Program-made: the position numbers and the translations under genes
In this document: positions 15,876-25,667 of the stretch, one piece after another
Numbering within the stretch: position 1 is the first letter of the stretch
Layout of the letters: every line of letters starts with the position of its first letter
Assembly: GCF_937128415.1 (NCBI RefSeq)
Contig: NZ_CAKZMJ010000066.1
Span: 1 to 64,000, forward strand
Direction of reading: 5' to 3'
Length of the DNA: 64,000 bases
DNA from: an uncultured Caldilinea sp.
GTDB lineage: Bacteria; Chloroflexota; Anaerolineae; Caldilineales; Caldilineaceae
Notes under the pieces: model-generated
Told to the model about the DNA's origin: nothing
Database searches by the model: none
What the model saw: only the letters and a program-made list of their open reading frames with translations

Positions 15876-16889
15876 TTATGTCATGATTGAACGCGTGGAC
15901 TGTCGAATAATTATCTGAACTGGCAAAATGACATCGCAGACATCGTTCATCTTTGTCGCAGGATGATTAATTTTTTGCAACAGCCGTTGTGCAGCAACCT
16001 GCCCTAGTTCATAGGCAGGTTGGACGGCTACGGTGAGCTTAGGCTCGAACACGTAAGGGTCGGGAAGATCATCAAACACTACGACAGAAATATCCTCCGG
16101 CGTGCGCAGCCCTGCTTCTCGCATCACTGTCAAAGCGCCAGCGGCAATAAAGTTATTGCCAGCAAAGATTGCTGTGGGTCTTGGTCGTCGGGCCAGTAAT
16201 GCTTGCATCCTGTCACGGCCGCTCTCAATTGTGAAGTCGCCGAATGTGACCAACGAAGGATCGATGGTCAAACCAGCCTCGTTTAAGGCCTGGGCATACC
16301 CTGCCACACGATCTTGGCTGACTGAAAGATTGGCGGGACCTGAAAGAGCAGCAATTTGCCGATGACCAAGATCTATCAGGTGCCGGACAAGTTGATAGGC
16401 GCCACCTATCGAATCCCCGCGCACGGTATCAACTTCTATATTTTTCACCTTGCGATCGATCACGACAACACCAACATTTTGGCGCAGTAACATTTGCACG
16501 GTTGTTCCGTCATTCGTCACCGGCGCAAGGAGCACGCCATCGACGCGTCTGCGCAGGAGCGCGGCTAGATAGCGGCTTTGTTTGGTTTCATTTTCATCCG
16601 TGTTGCAAAAGAAGACGCTGAATCCCTGTGCGCCGGCGACATCCTCGACGCCCCTGGCCACAGTGGTCCAGAAGGGATTGGTAATGTCGGGCAGCACAAG
16701 CGCAAGCGTGTTGGTTCGCTTCGATCGGAAGCTATGAGCTAGCATGTTAGGCACGTAGTGAAGTTCAGCGGCGGCTTCCTCCACGCGACGCCGCGTTTCT
16801 GGCTTGACGTAGCCAGAATTGTTCATCACCCTCGATACCGTGATCGGCGCTACCCCGGCGCGTTTTGCTACATCTCGAATCGTTGCCAT
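15876..16889 (-). CDS. LacI family transcriptional regulator
   Basis: Sugar-responsive repressor. The N-terminal helix-turn-helix and hinge are TIRDVAKRAGVAPITVSRVM with NNSGYVKPETRRRV and LHYVPNMLAHSFR. The periplasmic-binding-protein-like effector domain follows with TNTLALVLPDITNPFW, FAGNNFIAAGALTVMREAGL and ISVVVFDDLPDPYVFEP. The ATG at 16889 starts right at the HTH; a GTG 18 bases upstream is an alternative. A perfect LacI-type palindrome at 17021-17036 in the divergent promoter is its likely operator. It probably controls the GH2, GH29 and transporter genes, with an oligosaccharide as inducer. Confidence 0.95.
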   Translation of the reverse strand: MATIRDVAKRAGVAPITVSRVMNNSGYVKPETRRRVEEAAAELHYVPNMLAHSFRSKRTNTLALVLPDITNPFWTTVARGVEDVAGAQGFSVFFCNTDENETKQSRYLAALLRRRVDGVLLAPVTNDGTTVQMLLRQNVGVVVIDRKVKNIEVDTVRGDSIGGAYQLVRHLIDLGHRQIAALSGPANLSVSQDRVAGYAQALNEAGLTIDPSLVTFGDFTIESGRDRMQALLARRPRPTAIFAGNNFIAAGALTVMREAGLRTPEDISVVVFDDLPDPYVFEPKLTVAVQPAYELGQVAAQRLLQKINHPATKMNDVCDVILPVQIIIRQSTRSIMT

Positions 16890-16979
16890 CTTCTCCTCAA
16901 TTTCCACCTTTCAACAAAGCCAAAAGAAACAACAACATCGTTTGGTTTTTCTATAGCGAAAGAGTTATGAAAAAAACGC

Positions 16980-17036
16980 TTGACAAAACCTCGTTCTGTG
17001 GATATTCTATACACAAATATATGGTACGCGTACCAT
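16980..17036 (+). promoter_or_regulatory. Promoter and LacI-type operator of the sugar-use operon
   Basis: TTGACA (16980-16985), a 17-base spacer and TATTCT (17003-17008) form a near-consensus promoter, with a start expected near 17015. Just downstream the perfect 16-bp palindrome ATGGTACGCGTACCAT (17021-17036) has the central CG typical of LacI-family operators. Binding there would block elongation or open-complex formation. The following ~220-base leader (17037-17259) is AT-rich and holds a small inverted repeat GTGCG/CGCAC (17126-17145) but no gene. Confidence 0.8.
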
Positions 17037-17259
17037 TAAGTGGTTACGCCAATAGACACTCGTAAAGTTTGCTCCCAAATCCTGGTCAAGCCAGATTCGT
17101 TTAAATAGATCGCATATTCCCTTATGTGCGTAAAATGAAGCGCACCTTACGTTTTCAAAATAAAGTTTTTCGTGATCTGTGCTCTTGAATCGGCCTCTTG
17201 TCACGCAAGTGCTCTGGTATTTGCATTATCTTCAAACACAAGGTAAGGAGGAAACAACC

Positions 17260-18618
17260 ATGCAATCTCACCAACTATCACGGCGAAGATTTCTGCAGTT
17301 AGTTGGGGCCGGTGCCGCCAGTGCCGCTGTATTGGCTGCTTGTCAGGTGCCAGGCGCCGCCCCCTCTGTTGTTGGGGAGACGGGAGCCGCTCCTACTCAG
17401 GAAGGGGTGACGCTCAGTTTCGGGCATCACTGGGAGGCAGCCTTCCGTCCCCGGCAAGAAGAATTTGATAGAAGATATGCAGAGAGACATCCTGGCGTCA
17501 GATTTGAGTACACTTACAACACTTGGTCTGAACACAATCAGATTGTTCCGACTTGGGCCGCAGCAGGAACACTGCCAGATATCATCTACGTGCATGGACG
17601 TTATGCATTCCCCTGGAATCATGAGGGAATCATGATTTCCACTCAAGATTTCATTGACAATGACCCAGAATTCAATGTTGCAGGGATTTGGGAAGAGGCG
17701 CTTCGCCTTTACCGATACAACGGGAAGCAATATGAAATCCCTTACGATCATGGGCCCATCATTCTTGGCTACAACAAAGATCTTTTTGACGAGGCAGGCC
17801 TTGACTATCCCGGCGAGAATTGGACATGGGACGATTTTTTAGAGGCGGCGATAGCGCTCACCAAGGAAAATCAATGGGGATATGGCGGCTATTATAACCA
17901 AATAGTGCAGATCGGAGGGAATGAGCTGGGAATCTCTTTGATTGGACCGTGGGGAGGCGAGGTATTCGACGAGACTGAGACGAAGATCTTAATCGATTCA
18001 GATGAAGCTAGAACTGCTATAAAATGGTGGGCGGATTTAATCCACGTTCACAAAGTGGCGCCTCAACCGGCCCAAGCGCAGGCAATTCCGGCGGGGCCGT
18101 GGGTTGCTGGCATGGCCGGCATGTTCGCATTGGCCTCGTGGGGAACCCCGACATTGATACAGTCAGCAAACTTTGCTTGGGACGTTGCGCCGTGGCCGAT
18201 CGGCCCAGTCCGACGCATTTGCGGATCGTTTGGCAGCGGATTTGGCATCACGCGTGATTCCAAACACCCAGAGGCGGCGTGGCAGTATCTGCGCGAATAT
18301 CTCTCCAAAGAAGGCATGGAGTTTATGTGGGGAGAGTCGGGGCGGGGCAGCCCTGCCCGCAAAGAGGCTTATGAGAGCTGGCTGAATTCACCGGGTGCTC
18401 CAGCCCATGCGAAGTATTATCTGGATGCATTGGATAATTACGCTGTGACCGGTCGCCCTTACCAAACGCTGGGTAGCGGTGAGGTGCAAGACGTGTTTAG
18501 CAGGAACATGAGCCTTGTAGAGTCTGGCGATATGACGGTCGATCAAGCAATTGAGAACATCATTGCTGAAGGGACTCCAATACTTGAAGCCGCAGCTAAA
18601 AGGCTGCAAGGCAGCTAA
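17260..18618 (+). CDS. Sugar ABC transporter substrate-binding lipoprotein
   Basis: Extracytoplasmic solute receptor of the CUT1 (family 1) type, 452 residues. The N-terminus has a twin-arginine motif SRRRFLQ at residues 7-13 and a lipobox VLAAC with lipidated Cys28, then a linker rich in Ala, Pro and Gly. It is therefore probably Tat-exported and membrane-anchored. The body shows TLSFGHHWEA, a CUT1-like DEAGLDYPGENWTWDDFLEA and GFGITRDSKHPEAAWQYL. The ATG at 17260 is chosen for its strong AAGGAGG (17245-17251); the upstream frame lacks a ribosome site. It is the first gene of the operon under the LacI-type operator. Confidence 0.93.
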   Translation: MQSHQLSRRRFLQLVGAGAASAAVLAACQVPGAAPSVVGETGAAPTQEGVTLSFGHHWEAAFRPRQEEFDRRYAERHPGVRFEYTYNTWSEHNQIVPTWAAAGTLPDIIYVHGRYAFPWNHEGIMISTQDFIDNDPEFNVAGIWEEALRLYRYNGKQYEIPYDHGPIILGYNKDLFDEAGLDYPGENWTWDDFLEAAIALTKENQWGYGGYYNQIVQIGGNELGISLIGPWGGEVFDETETKILIDSDEARTAIKWWADLIHVHKVAPQPAQAQAIPAGPWVAGMAGMFALASWGTPTLIQSANFAWDVAPWPIGPVRRICGSFGSGFGITRDSKHPEAAWQYLREYLSKEGMEFMWGESGRGSPARKEAYESWLNSPGAPAHAKYYLDALDNYAVTGRPYQTLGSGEVQDVFSRNMSLVESGDMTVDQAIENIIAEGTPILEAAAKRLQGS

Positions 18619-18969
18619 TCGCCACAGATTTAGCTAGCCATGAAATTCGGTAGCATCACCTTGCAGGAGTAACTCTGGCAGGAGTGACTTGCCATGTAGT
18701 AATAGGGCTAGGTAAAAAAGCAGCAAGGATGGGGGCAATTGCGTTGGATGTGCTATGACTGCAACCGATCATTTGCTCCCATCCTGGACACAGCAATGTA
18801 TTGTCTAAACAGGTTCTCAACTTGATCATGGTGGAGCTCAATTCCCTTGATTTTTGTGAAAGCGCGCCTCGCTGCCAGACAACTGCGCCTGATAACAACT
18901 GCGCCTGATAGAGGGAGGCGTTAGGAAGGTGAGCGTTTTGCGTTTCTTGACAGCGGAGATGAATATTTC
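18619..18969. other. Spacer with two tandem duplications inside the transporter operon
   Basis: This 351-base space between the receptor and permease genes contains no plausible gene. It holds a 15-bp imperfect tandem duplication (GCAGGAGTAACTCTG at 18663-18677, GCAGGAGTGACTTGC at 18678-18692) and a perfect 16-bp tandem duplication (ACAACTGCGCCTGATA at 18879-18894 and 18895-18910). Such spacers often lower expression of permeases relative to the receptor. I see no clear terminator. Confidence 0.7.
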
Positions 18970-19899
18970 ATGAACTCTACAAACCTATTACCACAACGTC
19001 CTCGCAGCAAATTTTCGTTGCGTCAACGCGAAGAGAGAGATTTCTATCTTTTTATTGGACTCTGGCTAATCGGTTTCGTTTTGTTTACTGCTGGCCCGAT
19101 TATAGCGTCGTTAGTTTTCAGTTTCACAAATTGGACTGGTCTTACAACGCAGGAATGGATCGGTCTCGAAAATTACCGCAAACTCCTCCTGGAAGACAAG
19201 CTTTTCTGGGTTGCAACTCAAAACACGTTCTTCTATTCATTCGGCAGTGTTACGCTTGGCACCCTAGGTGCACTTTTTGTTGCGCTCTTACTCAATCAAA
19301 AGCTTCCCGGCACAACGTTGATGCGCGTTTTATATTATATTCCCTCGATTGCCAGCGGTGTAGCGGTTTCGATTCTTTGGATATGGATGTTCAATCCACA
19401 AGTTGGATTGGTTAACTATTTACTGTCACTAATTGGGATACAAGGACCAATGTGGCTTGGTAGTCCGCAATGGGCGTTACCTGCACTGATCATCAAGAGC
19501 ACATGGGCCATCGGCGGGAACATGATCATATTGTTAGCAGGATTGCAGGCCATACCAACATCGCTTTATGAGGCAGCCAAAATTGATGGCGCTAACCCCT
19601 GGAATGAATTTCGTCATGTTACGATCCCCATGCTGTCACCGGTGCTTTTTTTCGTAATCGTGATTTCAACCATCGCCTCTTTTCAGATCCTGACCGACGT
19701 TCTTGTCATGACGCAAGGGGGTCCTGGCACAGCCACGCTTGTGTACGTCTACTATATCTATCAGAACGCTTTTCAATATCTCAAAATGGGATATGCATCA
19801 GCAGTGGCATGGATTTTGTTCATCATTATCCTCATACTCACGCTCTTGCAACTCTGGGGTAGCAAGAAGTGGGTGTATTACGAAGAGCAAGGTACATAA
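18970..19899 (+). CDS. Sugar ABC transporter permease, MalF/UgpA type
   Basis: First membrane subunit of a CUT1 importer, 309 residues with six hydrophobic segments, from DFYLFIGLWLIGFVLFTAGP to AVAWILFIIILILTL. The EAA loop that contacts the ATPase is EAAKIDGANPWNEFRHVTIP near residue 205. The ATG at 18970 has GGAG about 12 bases upstream. Together with the next gene it forms the heterodimeric channel. No ATP-binding subunit is encoded nearby, so a shared MsmX/MalK-type ATPase elsewhere is expected. Confidence 0.94.
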   Translation: MNSTNLLPQRPRSKFSLRQREERDFYLFIGLWLIGFVLFTAGPIIASLVFSFTNWTGLTTQEWIGLENYRKLLLEDKLFWVATQNTFFYSFGSVTLGTLGALFVALLLNQKLPGTTLMRVLYYIPSIASGVAVSILWIWMFNPQVGLVNYLLSLIGIQGPMWLGSPQWALPALIIKSTWAIGGNMIILLAGLQAIPTSLYEAAKIDGANPWNEFRHVTIPMLSPVLFFVIVISTIASFQILTDVLVMTQGGPGTATLVYVYYIYQNAFQYLKMGYASAVAWILFIIILILTLLQLWGSKKWVYYEEQGT

Positions 19900-19934
19900 G
19901 CGCAGCGTCGCACTCGCACAGGACAAATTGAACG

Positions 19935-20861
19935 ATGAGCCAGTTAACCGGTCAAGGGCAACAATTTCCACCTACCTCTATGCTCGCAGAACGCGTCATA
20001 CGGACGACGCCTTGGTATCAAAGACGTTGGATACGGCGGATTGCACATGCAAGTCTCGTCTATATTCTGGCTGTGCCCGGGGCCATTTTATTTACCCTTC
20101 CCTTGCTTTGGATGCTTTCGACAGCGCTAAAGGAGTCAAGGCAAATTTTCGTCTATCCTCCACAATGGATACCTGACCCCATCATGTGGAGCAATTTTAT
20201 TCGGGGATGGAACGACTTTTTACCCTTCAATCGATTTTTTCTGAACACGACGATCATCACCGTCGGCAACATTATCGGCAATTTGATTTCATGTAGCCTG
20301 GCCGCCTTTGCCTTCGCTCGACTGCGTGCGCGAGGCAAAAATTTCTTCTTTATTTTAGTGCTTGCCACCATGCTGCTTCCACAGGAAGTGACGGTCATCC
20401 CACAATACGTGCTGTTCAGTAGAATCGGTTGGAGCGACACCTGGCTGCCATTGATGGTGCCGCCATGGTTTGGTTGGCCGTTTTTCATCTTCCTGTTGCG
20501 TCAATTCTTCATGGGCATTCCACGTGAACTCGACGAGGCCGCGCGCCTCGACGGCGCTTCATCGTTGCGTATTCTGTGGAATATTATTTTACCGCTTTCA
20601 AAGCCGGCATTGGCCACGGTTGTGATCTTCGGCTTCATCGGCAACTGGAACAATTTTCTGTATCCACTCATCTATATCCGCACGATGGATAAACAGGTGT
20701 TGTCCGTTGCGCTCAACATGTTCCGGGGCGCCTATGGTGCAGCCAACTACGAATATATGATGGCTGTAGCGTTGATTGTTCTGCTGCCGGTGCTGTTGGT
20801 CTTCTTCTTTGGTCAACGCCTCTTCGTGCGCGGAATTACGTTGACCGGCCTCAAAGGATAA
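19935..20861 (+). CDS. Sugar ABC transporter permease, MalG/UgpE type
   Basis: Second membrane subunit of the CUT1 importer, 308 residues and six hydrophobic segments. The conserved LPLLWMLSTALKES follows the first segment, and the EAA loop is EAARLDGASSLRILWNIILP near residue 200. The C-terminus LFVRGITLTGLKG matches the MalG-type ending. It follows the first permease after 35 bases and is followed after 70 bases by the GHL6-like gene, whose ribosome site is GAGGAG. Confidence 0.94.
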   Translation: MSQLTGQGQQFPPTSMLAERVIRTTPWYQRRWIRRIAHASLVYILAVPGAILFTLPLLWMLSTALKESRQIFVYPPQWIPDPIMWSNFIRGWNDFLPFNRFFLNTTIITVGNIIGNLISCSLAAFAFARLRARGKNFFFILVLATMLLPQEVTVIPQYVLFSRIGWSDTWLPLMVPPWFGWPFFIFLLRQFFMGIPRELDEAARLDGASSLRILWNIILPLSKPALATVVIFGFIGNWNNFLYPLIYIRTMDKQVLSVALNMFRGAYGAANYEYMMAVALIVLLPVLLVFFFGQRLFVRGITLTGLKG

Positions 20862-20931
20862 TTCGCTGCTGCGCAATAACAGAGTCTTGACCTGATCTTG
20901 AACTACATTCAAAGTTTTACCTGAGGAGTTG

Positions 20932-22977
20932 ATGGTGAACCGTGCAGATTTCTTGCCTTTTCGTGGAATTCATCTCGATTTCCATACCAGTGAACAAATT
21001 CCCGATATCGGCGCCGACTTCGATCCAGAGGAATTCGCCGACACACTGGTCAAAGCGCATGTCAACTCGATCACTTGCTTCGCCCGCTGTCATCATGGTT
21101 GGATCTATTACGACACCGCACTCAACCCCGAACGTCGCCATCCGCACCTGAAACGCAACCTGCTGCAGGAACAGATCGAGGCTTGTCATGCACGCGGCAT
21201 TCGCGTGCCCATTTACACAACTGTTCAGTGGGATCATTTTACGGCGCGCCAACATCCTGAATGGCTTTGTACGGATGAGCGTGGGTGCATCATCGGAACG
21301 CCCCCTTTTGAAGCCGGTTTCTACCGAGAATTGAATATCAATTCACCCTACGTTGAGGAGTTTCTGAAGCCTCATGTGCGCGAAATCATGACGACGCTGC
21401 CCGTGGATGGCTTTTTCTTCGACATTGTGCGTCCTGTCCCATCGACTGACCCATACACCCAGAAGAAAATGCGCGCTACAGGGCTTGATCCCGCCAACGC
21501 CCAACATCGAGCGCAATTTGCGCTTGAATCGCTCAACGCTTTCAAGCGTGAGATGAGCGCATTTGTATGGTCGCTCAATCCGGAGGCGAGCGTTTTCTTC
21601 AACGCCGGCCACGTCGGCACGCGGCATCGCTCTGTGGTCGATGCGTACTCGCACTGGGAGCTGGAAACGCTGCCGAGCGGCGGCTGGGGCTATCAGCACT
21701 TTCCTGTAACGGTTCGCTATGCTCGCACGTTGGGGCTCGATGTCCTTGGCCAGACCGGAAAATTTCACACTTCTTGGGGCGACTTTCATTCTTTTAAGAA
21801 TTTGGCAGCATTACAGTTCGAGGTCTTCCGAATGCTGGCGTTGAACGCCAAGTGCATGATCGGCGATCAGTTGCCTCCACGGGGTCGCCTCGAACCCCAT
21901 GTTTACGAGTTGATCGGCAAGGTCTATGCCGAAGTCGAACAAAAGGAGCCATGGTGCCGTGGCGCCAAACCAATCACGGAGATCGCAGTCTTCACGCCGG
22001 AGGAATTTGCGGGGGCCAGCGCCGGACAGCTTCCTGATGCTATCAAAGGCGTCACGCGCATGCTTGAGGAATCAGCGCATCAGTTCGACATCGTTGACTC
22101 CCATTCCGACTTATCGTCTTATCGAGTTGTGATTCTACCGGATGCGATCCCAGTCCATGCTGAGCTGGCGACGAAACTCAACGCTTATTTGGCCCAAGGA
22201 GGCAAACTGATCGCCACCTTCGAATCCGGTCTCAATCCAGAGAAAACTGCGTTTGCGTTAAAGGCTTTAGGCGTCGAAATCGCCAGCCAGGGCCCGCGTG
22301 ACGCTAACGGTGAACTTGTGCGCGGTCGCTACTACGAACGCGGCGACTATGTTGAATACGTGCTGCCCCATGAAGCGATCGGGCGTGGTGTGCCGCCCAC
22401 CGAACATGTCATGTACATCCGTGGCATGGACGTGCGGGCGCTGTCTGGCGGCGAGGTGTTGGCCAGCATCGTTCCGAGCTATTTCGACCGTTCGTGGGAG
22501 CATTTCTGCTCCCATCGACACACACCTTCGGCCGGGAAACCCGGCAGCCCTGCCATTGTGCGCAATGGAAACGCCGTTTACTTCAGCAGCCCGATCTTCA
22601 CAATGTATCAGAAGCTGGCGCCTTTATGGTGCAAGCGGTTGTTCCTGAACGCGCTCGACCTGCTGCTGCCAGAGCCATTGGTTCGTCATGCGGGCCCGTC
22701 CACACTGCTTGTTGCGCTCAATGAACAACCGTCTCAACGGCGGCAAGTGCTGCATCTTTTGCATTATATTCCAGAGCGGCGCGGCGAATTGTTCGATGTC
22801 GTCGAAGATGTCATCCCGCTGCATCATGTTTCGGTTTCTGTACGCGTTCCTCAGCAAGTAAAGCACGTAGCGACAGCGCCGCAGGGCGAGATATTGTCTT
22901 TTACAATGCAAGGGGAACGCGTCGAGTTTGTTGTTCCCATCATTCACGGCCATCAGATGGTCGAACTACGTTTTTAA
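20932..22977 (+). CDS. GHL6-like glycosidase-related protein with beta-galactosidase trimerisation domain
   Basis: A 681-residue intracellular protein. The first ~330 residues resemble the hypothetical glycosyl hydrolase 6 (GHL6) barrel: FRGIHLDFHTSEQIPDIG, NSITCFARCHHGWIYYDT, then VDGFFFDIVRP, where the Asp sits at the position of a barrel-end catalytic acid. A central beta-galactosidase trimerisation-like (GH42M) domain shows LPDAIPVHAELATKLNAYLA and GGKLIATFESGLN, and the C-terminus is beta-rich. Its place between sugar permeases and a GH29 fucosidase supports a role in breaking down the imported glycan. The ATG at 20932 is chosen with GAGGAG upstream. Activity is not established for this family as far as I know. 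Confidence 0.65.
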   Translation: MVNRADFLPFRGIHLDFHTSEQIPDIGADFDPEEFADTLVKAHVNSITCFARCHHGWIYYDTALNPERRHPHLKRNLLQEQIEACHARGIRVPIYTTVQWDHFTARQHPEWLCTDERGCIIGTPPFEAGFYRELNINSPYVEEFLKPHVREIMTTLPVDGFFFDIVRPVPSTDPYTQKKMRATGLDPANAQHRAQFALESLNAFKREMSAFVWSLNPEASVFFNAGHVGTRHRSVVDAYSHWELETLPSGGWGYQHFPVTVRYARTLGLDVLGQTGKFHTSWGDFHSFKNLAALQFEVFRMLALNAKCMIGDQLPPRGRLEPHVYELIGKVYAEVEQKEPWCRGAKPITEIAVFTPEEFAGASAGQLPDAIKGVTRMLEESAHQFDIVDSHSDLSSYRVVILPDAIPVHAELATKLNAYLAQGGKLIATFESGLNPEKTAFALKALGVEIASQGPRDANGELVRGRYYERGDYVEYVLPHEAIGRGVPPTEHVMYIRGMDVRALSGGEVLASIVPSYFDRSWEHFCSHRHTPSAGKPGSPAIVRNGNAVYFSSPIFTMYQKLAPLWCKRLFLNALDLLLPEPLVRHAGPSTLLVALNEQPSQRRQVLHLLHYIPERRGELFDVVEDVIPLHHVSVSVRVPQQVKHVATAPQGEILSFTMQGERVEFVVPIIHGHQMVELRF

Positions 22978-22985
22978 GGTTGCTT

Positions 22986-24377
22986 ATGCACTATCAACCC
23001 ACCTACGAATCTGTCTCCAGGCATCCGTTGCCTGCATGGTTCGATAACGCCAAATTCGGCATTTTCATTCACTGGGGGCTGTATTCCGTGCCGGGATGGG
23101 CGCCGTTGGCCGGCGAACTCAGCGAGACGCTGGCGACGGGCGATTGGGCAAAATGGTTTGCCAACAATCCATACGCTGAGTGGTACATGAACTCGATGCG
23201 CATTGAAGGCAGCCCAACTCAGCGTTATCACCAGCAGACCTATGGCGCAGATTTTCGTTATTTTGACTTTGTAGAAGAGTTCAATGCCGCGGCCCAGCAA
23301 TGGAACCCTGATGCATGGGCGGAGCTGTTTCAACGCGTTCATGCTCGCTATGCGGTGCTCACAACGAAACATCACGACGGCTTTTTGCTCTGGCCAAGCC
23401 AGACGCCCAATCCCTATCTTGCCAACTATCACGCCCGGCGCAATCTGGTAAGTGAATTCGTGAATGCAATCCGCAGGCGCGGATTGAAAGCTGGACTCTA
23501 TTATTCCGGAGGACTGGACTGGACTTTTAACGATACCGTGATTCAGCACATCGCCGACATCCCAAAGGCTGTGCCTCAGACGAGCGACTATGTCAATTAC
23601 GCCAACGCGCATTGGTACGAACTCATCGATCGCTATGAAACGATGATCTTGTGGAATGATATTGCCTATCCGGCGGCGGCGAACCTGAACGAACTCTTCG
23701 CCTACTATTACAACAAATTGCCGGAAGGCGTCGTCAACAATCGCTTCACCCAGCGATTTCAACTAGGAGCAGACGGGAATATCGCTGCAGATAACTTCTA
23801 TGACTTCGAGACGCCGGAGTATTCCTCTTTCTCTGAAATTCGCGCCAAGAAATGGGAGACCTGTCGCGGCATTGGCGCTTCTTTCGGCTACAATCGCAAT
23901 GAAGGGCCAGAACACCACATTTCTGTCGAGAATCTAATCCGCCTGCTCGTCGATATCGTGAGCAAGAACGGCAATCTCCTATTGAACGTGGGCCCCATGG
24001 CCGATGGGACAATTCCTGAACTTCAGCGTGAGCGCCTGCTGGGTTTGGGTGAATGGCTGGATGTCAACGGCGAGGCCATTTTCGACACGAAACCCTGGAT
24101 CGTGGCAGATGGTTCCACAGACGATGGAGTTGCTGTGCGTTTCACATGCAAGGAAACGAATCTCTTCGCAACTTTGCTAGATACGCCCAAATCGCATGTT
24201 TTCGAGATCAAGGGACTTCGCTGCACGGACGGGACCGTCATCCAGCTTCTGGGTAGCTCGGCGCCTCTCGAATGGCATGCCACCGATGCCGGCATCGTCG
24301 TGACGCTACGAGAGAAATTGCCAGCAGCGCCGGCGCATGCACTTCGCATCACCCCAATCCCAACCTATCGAGCGTGA
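22986..24377 (+). CDS. Alpha-L-fucosidase, GH29
   Basis: Retaining alpha-L-fucosidase of 463 residues without a signal peptide, so it probably acts on imported fucosylated oligosaccharides. GH29 landmarks: WFDNAKFGIFIHWGLYSVPG at 18-37, YAVLTTKHHDGFLLWPS at 122-138, the nucleophile Asp in YYSGGLDWTF (about residue 178), WNDIAYP and GNLLLNVGPMADG. The beta-sandwich C-terminal domain follows. The ATG at 22986 is preferred over a TTG six bases earlier because AAGG lies at the right distance. It is the last gene of the sugar-use operon. Confidence 0.93.
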   Translation: MHYQPTYESVSRHPLPAWFDNAKFGIFIHWGLYSVPGWAPLAGELSETLATGDWAKWFANNPYAEWYMNSMRIEGSPTQRYHQQTYGADFRYFDFVEEFNAAAQQWNPDAWAELFQRVHARYAVLTTKHHDGFLLWPSQTPNPYLANYHARRNLVSEFVNAIRRRGLKAGLYYSGGLDWTFNDTVIQHIADIPKAVPQTSDYVNYANAHWYELIDRYETMILWNDIAYPAAANLNELFAYYYNKLPEGVVNNRFTQRFQLGADGNIAADNFYDFETPEYSSFSEIRAKKWETCRGIGASFGYNRNEGPEHHISVENLIRLLVDIVSKNGNLLLNVGPMADGTIPELQRERLLGLGEWLDVNGEAIFDTKPWIVADGSTDDGVAVRFTCKETNLFATLLDTPKSHVFEIKGLRCTDGTVIQLLGSSAPLEWHATDAGIVVTLREKLPAAPAHALRITPIPTYRA

Positions 24378-24453
24378 TTGCTTTTTCAGATTGCGCGTGT
24401 AGATTCTGCGATCTGCCCAATTGGCAAAATTTTGATATATTGGTGACGATTGG

Positions 24454-24509
24454 AACTGCATCAGGTTCGCCGGAGGCGAGGCTAGACTTCCGGTGGGCTC
24501 GATGCAGTT
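24454..24509 (+). promoter_or_regulatory. Two-tier inverted repeat in front of lysY
   Basis: AACTGCATC (24454-24462) pairs perfectly with GATGCAGTT (24501-24509). Inside, CCGGA (24470-24474) pairs with TCCGG (24489-24493), and equal 7-base internal sides separate the two stems. A further small palindrome with arms TTTGCC and GGCAAA lies at 24530-24544, just before the gene. In RNA this would be a hairpin with a symmetric internal loop. It is either a regulatory leader of the lysine/arginine genes or the end of the fucosidase transcript; no T-run follows. I could not match a known riboswitch. Confidence 0.45.
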
Positions 24510-24570
24510 CTCTCGTTGAATTCGGAACTTTTGCCATGGGCAAACACAATCGAGAGTCTGATTACACATC

Positions 24571-25626
<1,056 letters not shown>

Positions 25627-25667
25627 GGTGGATAAACGTTGAAAGTTTTTGAGCGGAGAGACAGTTC

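Noticed and set aside
24378..24570. A T-box or lysine riboswitch before lysY
   Set aside because: Neither the conserved T-box sequence nor the lysine aptamer core is present; only a simple two-tier hairpin is seen.
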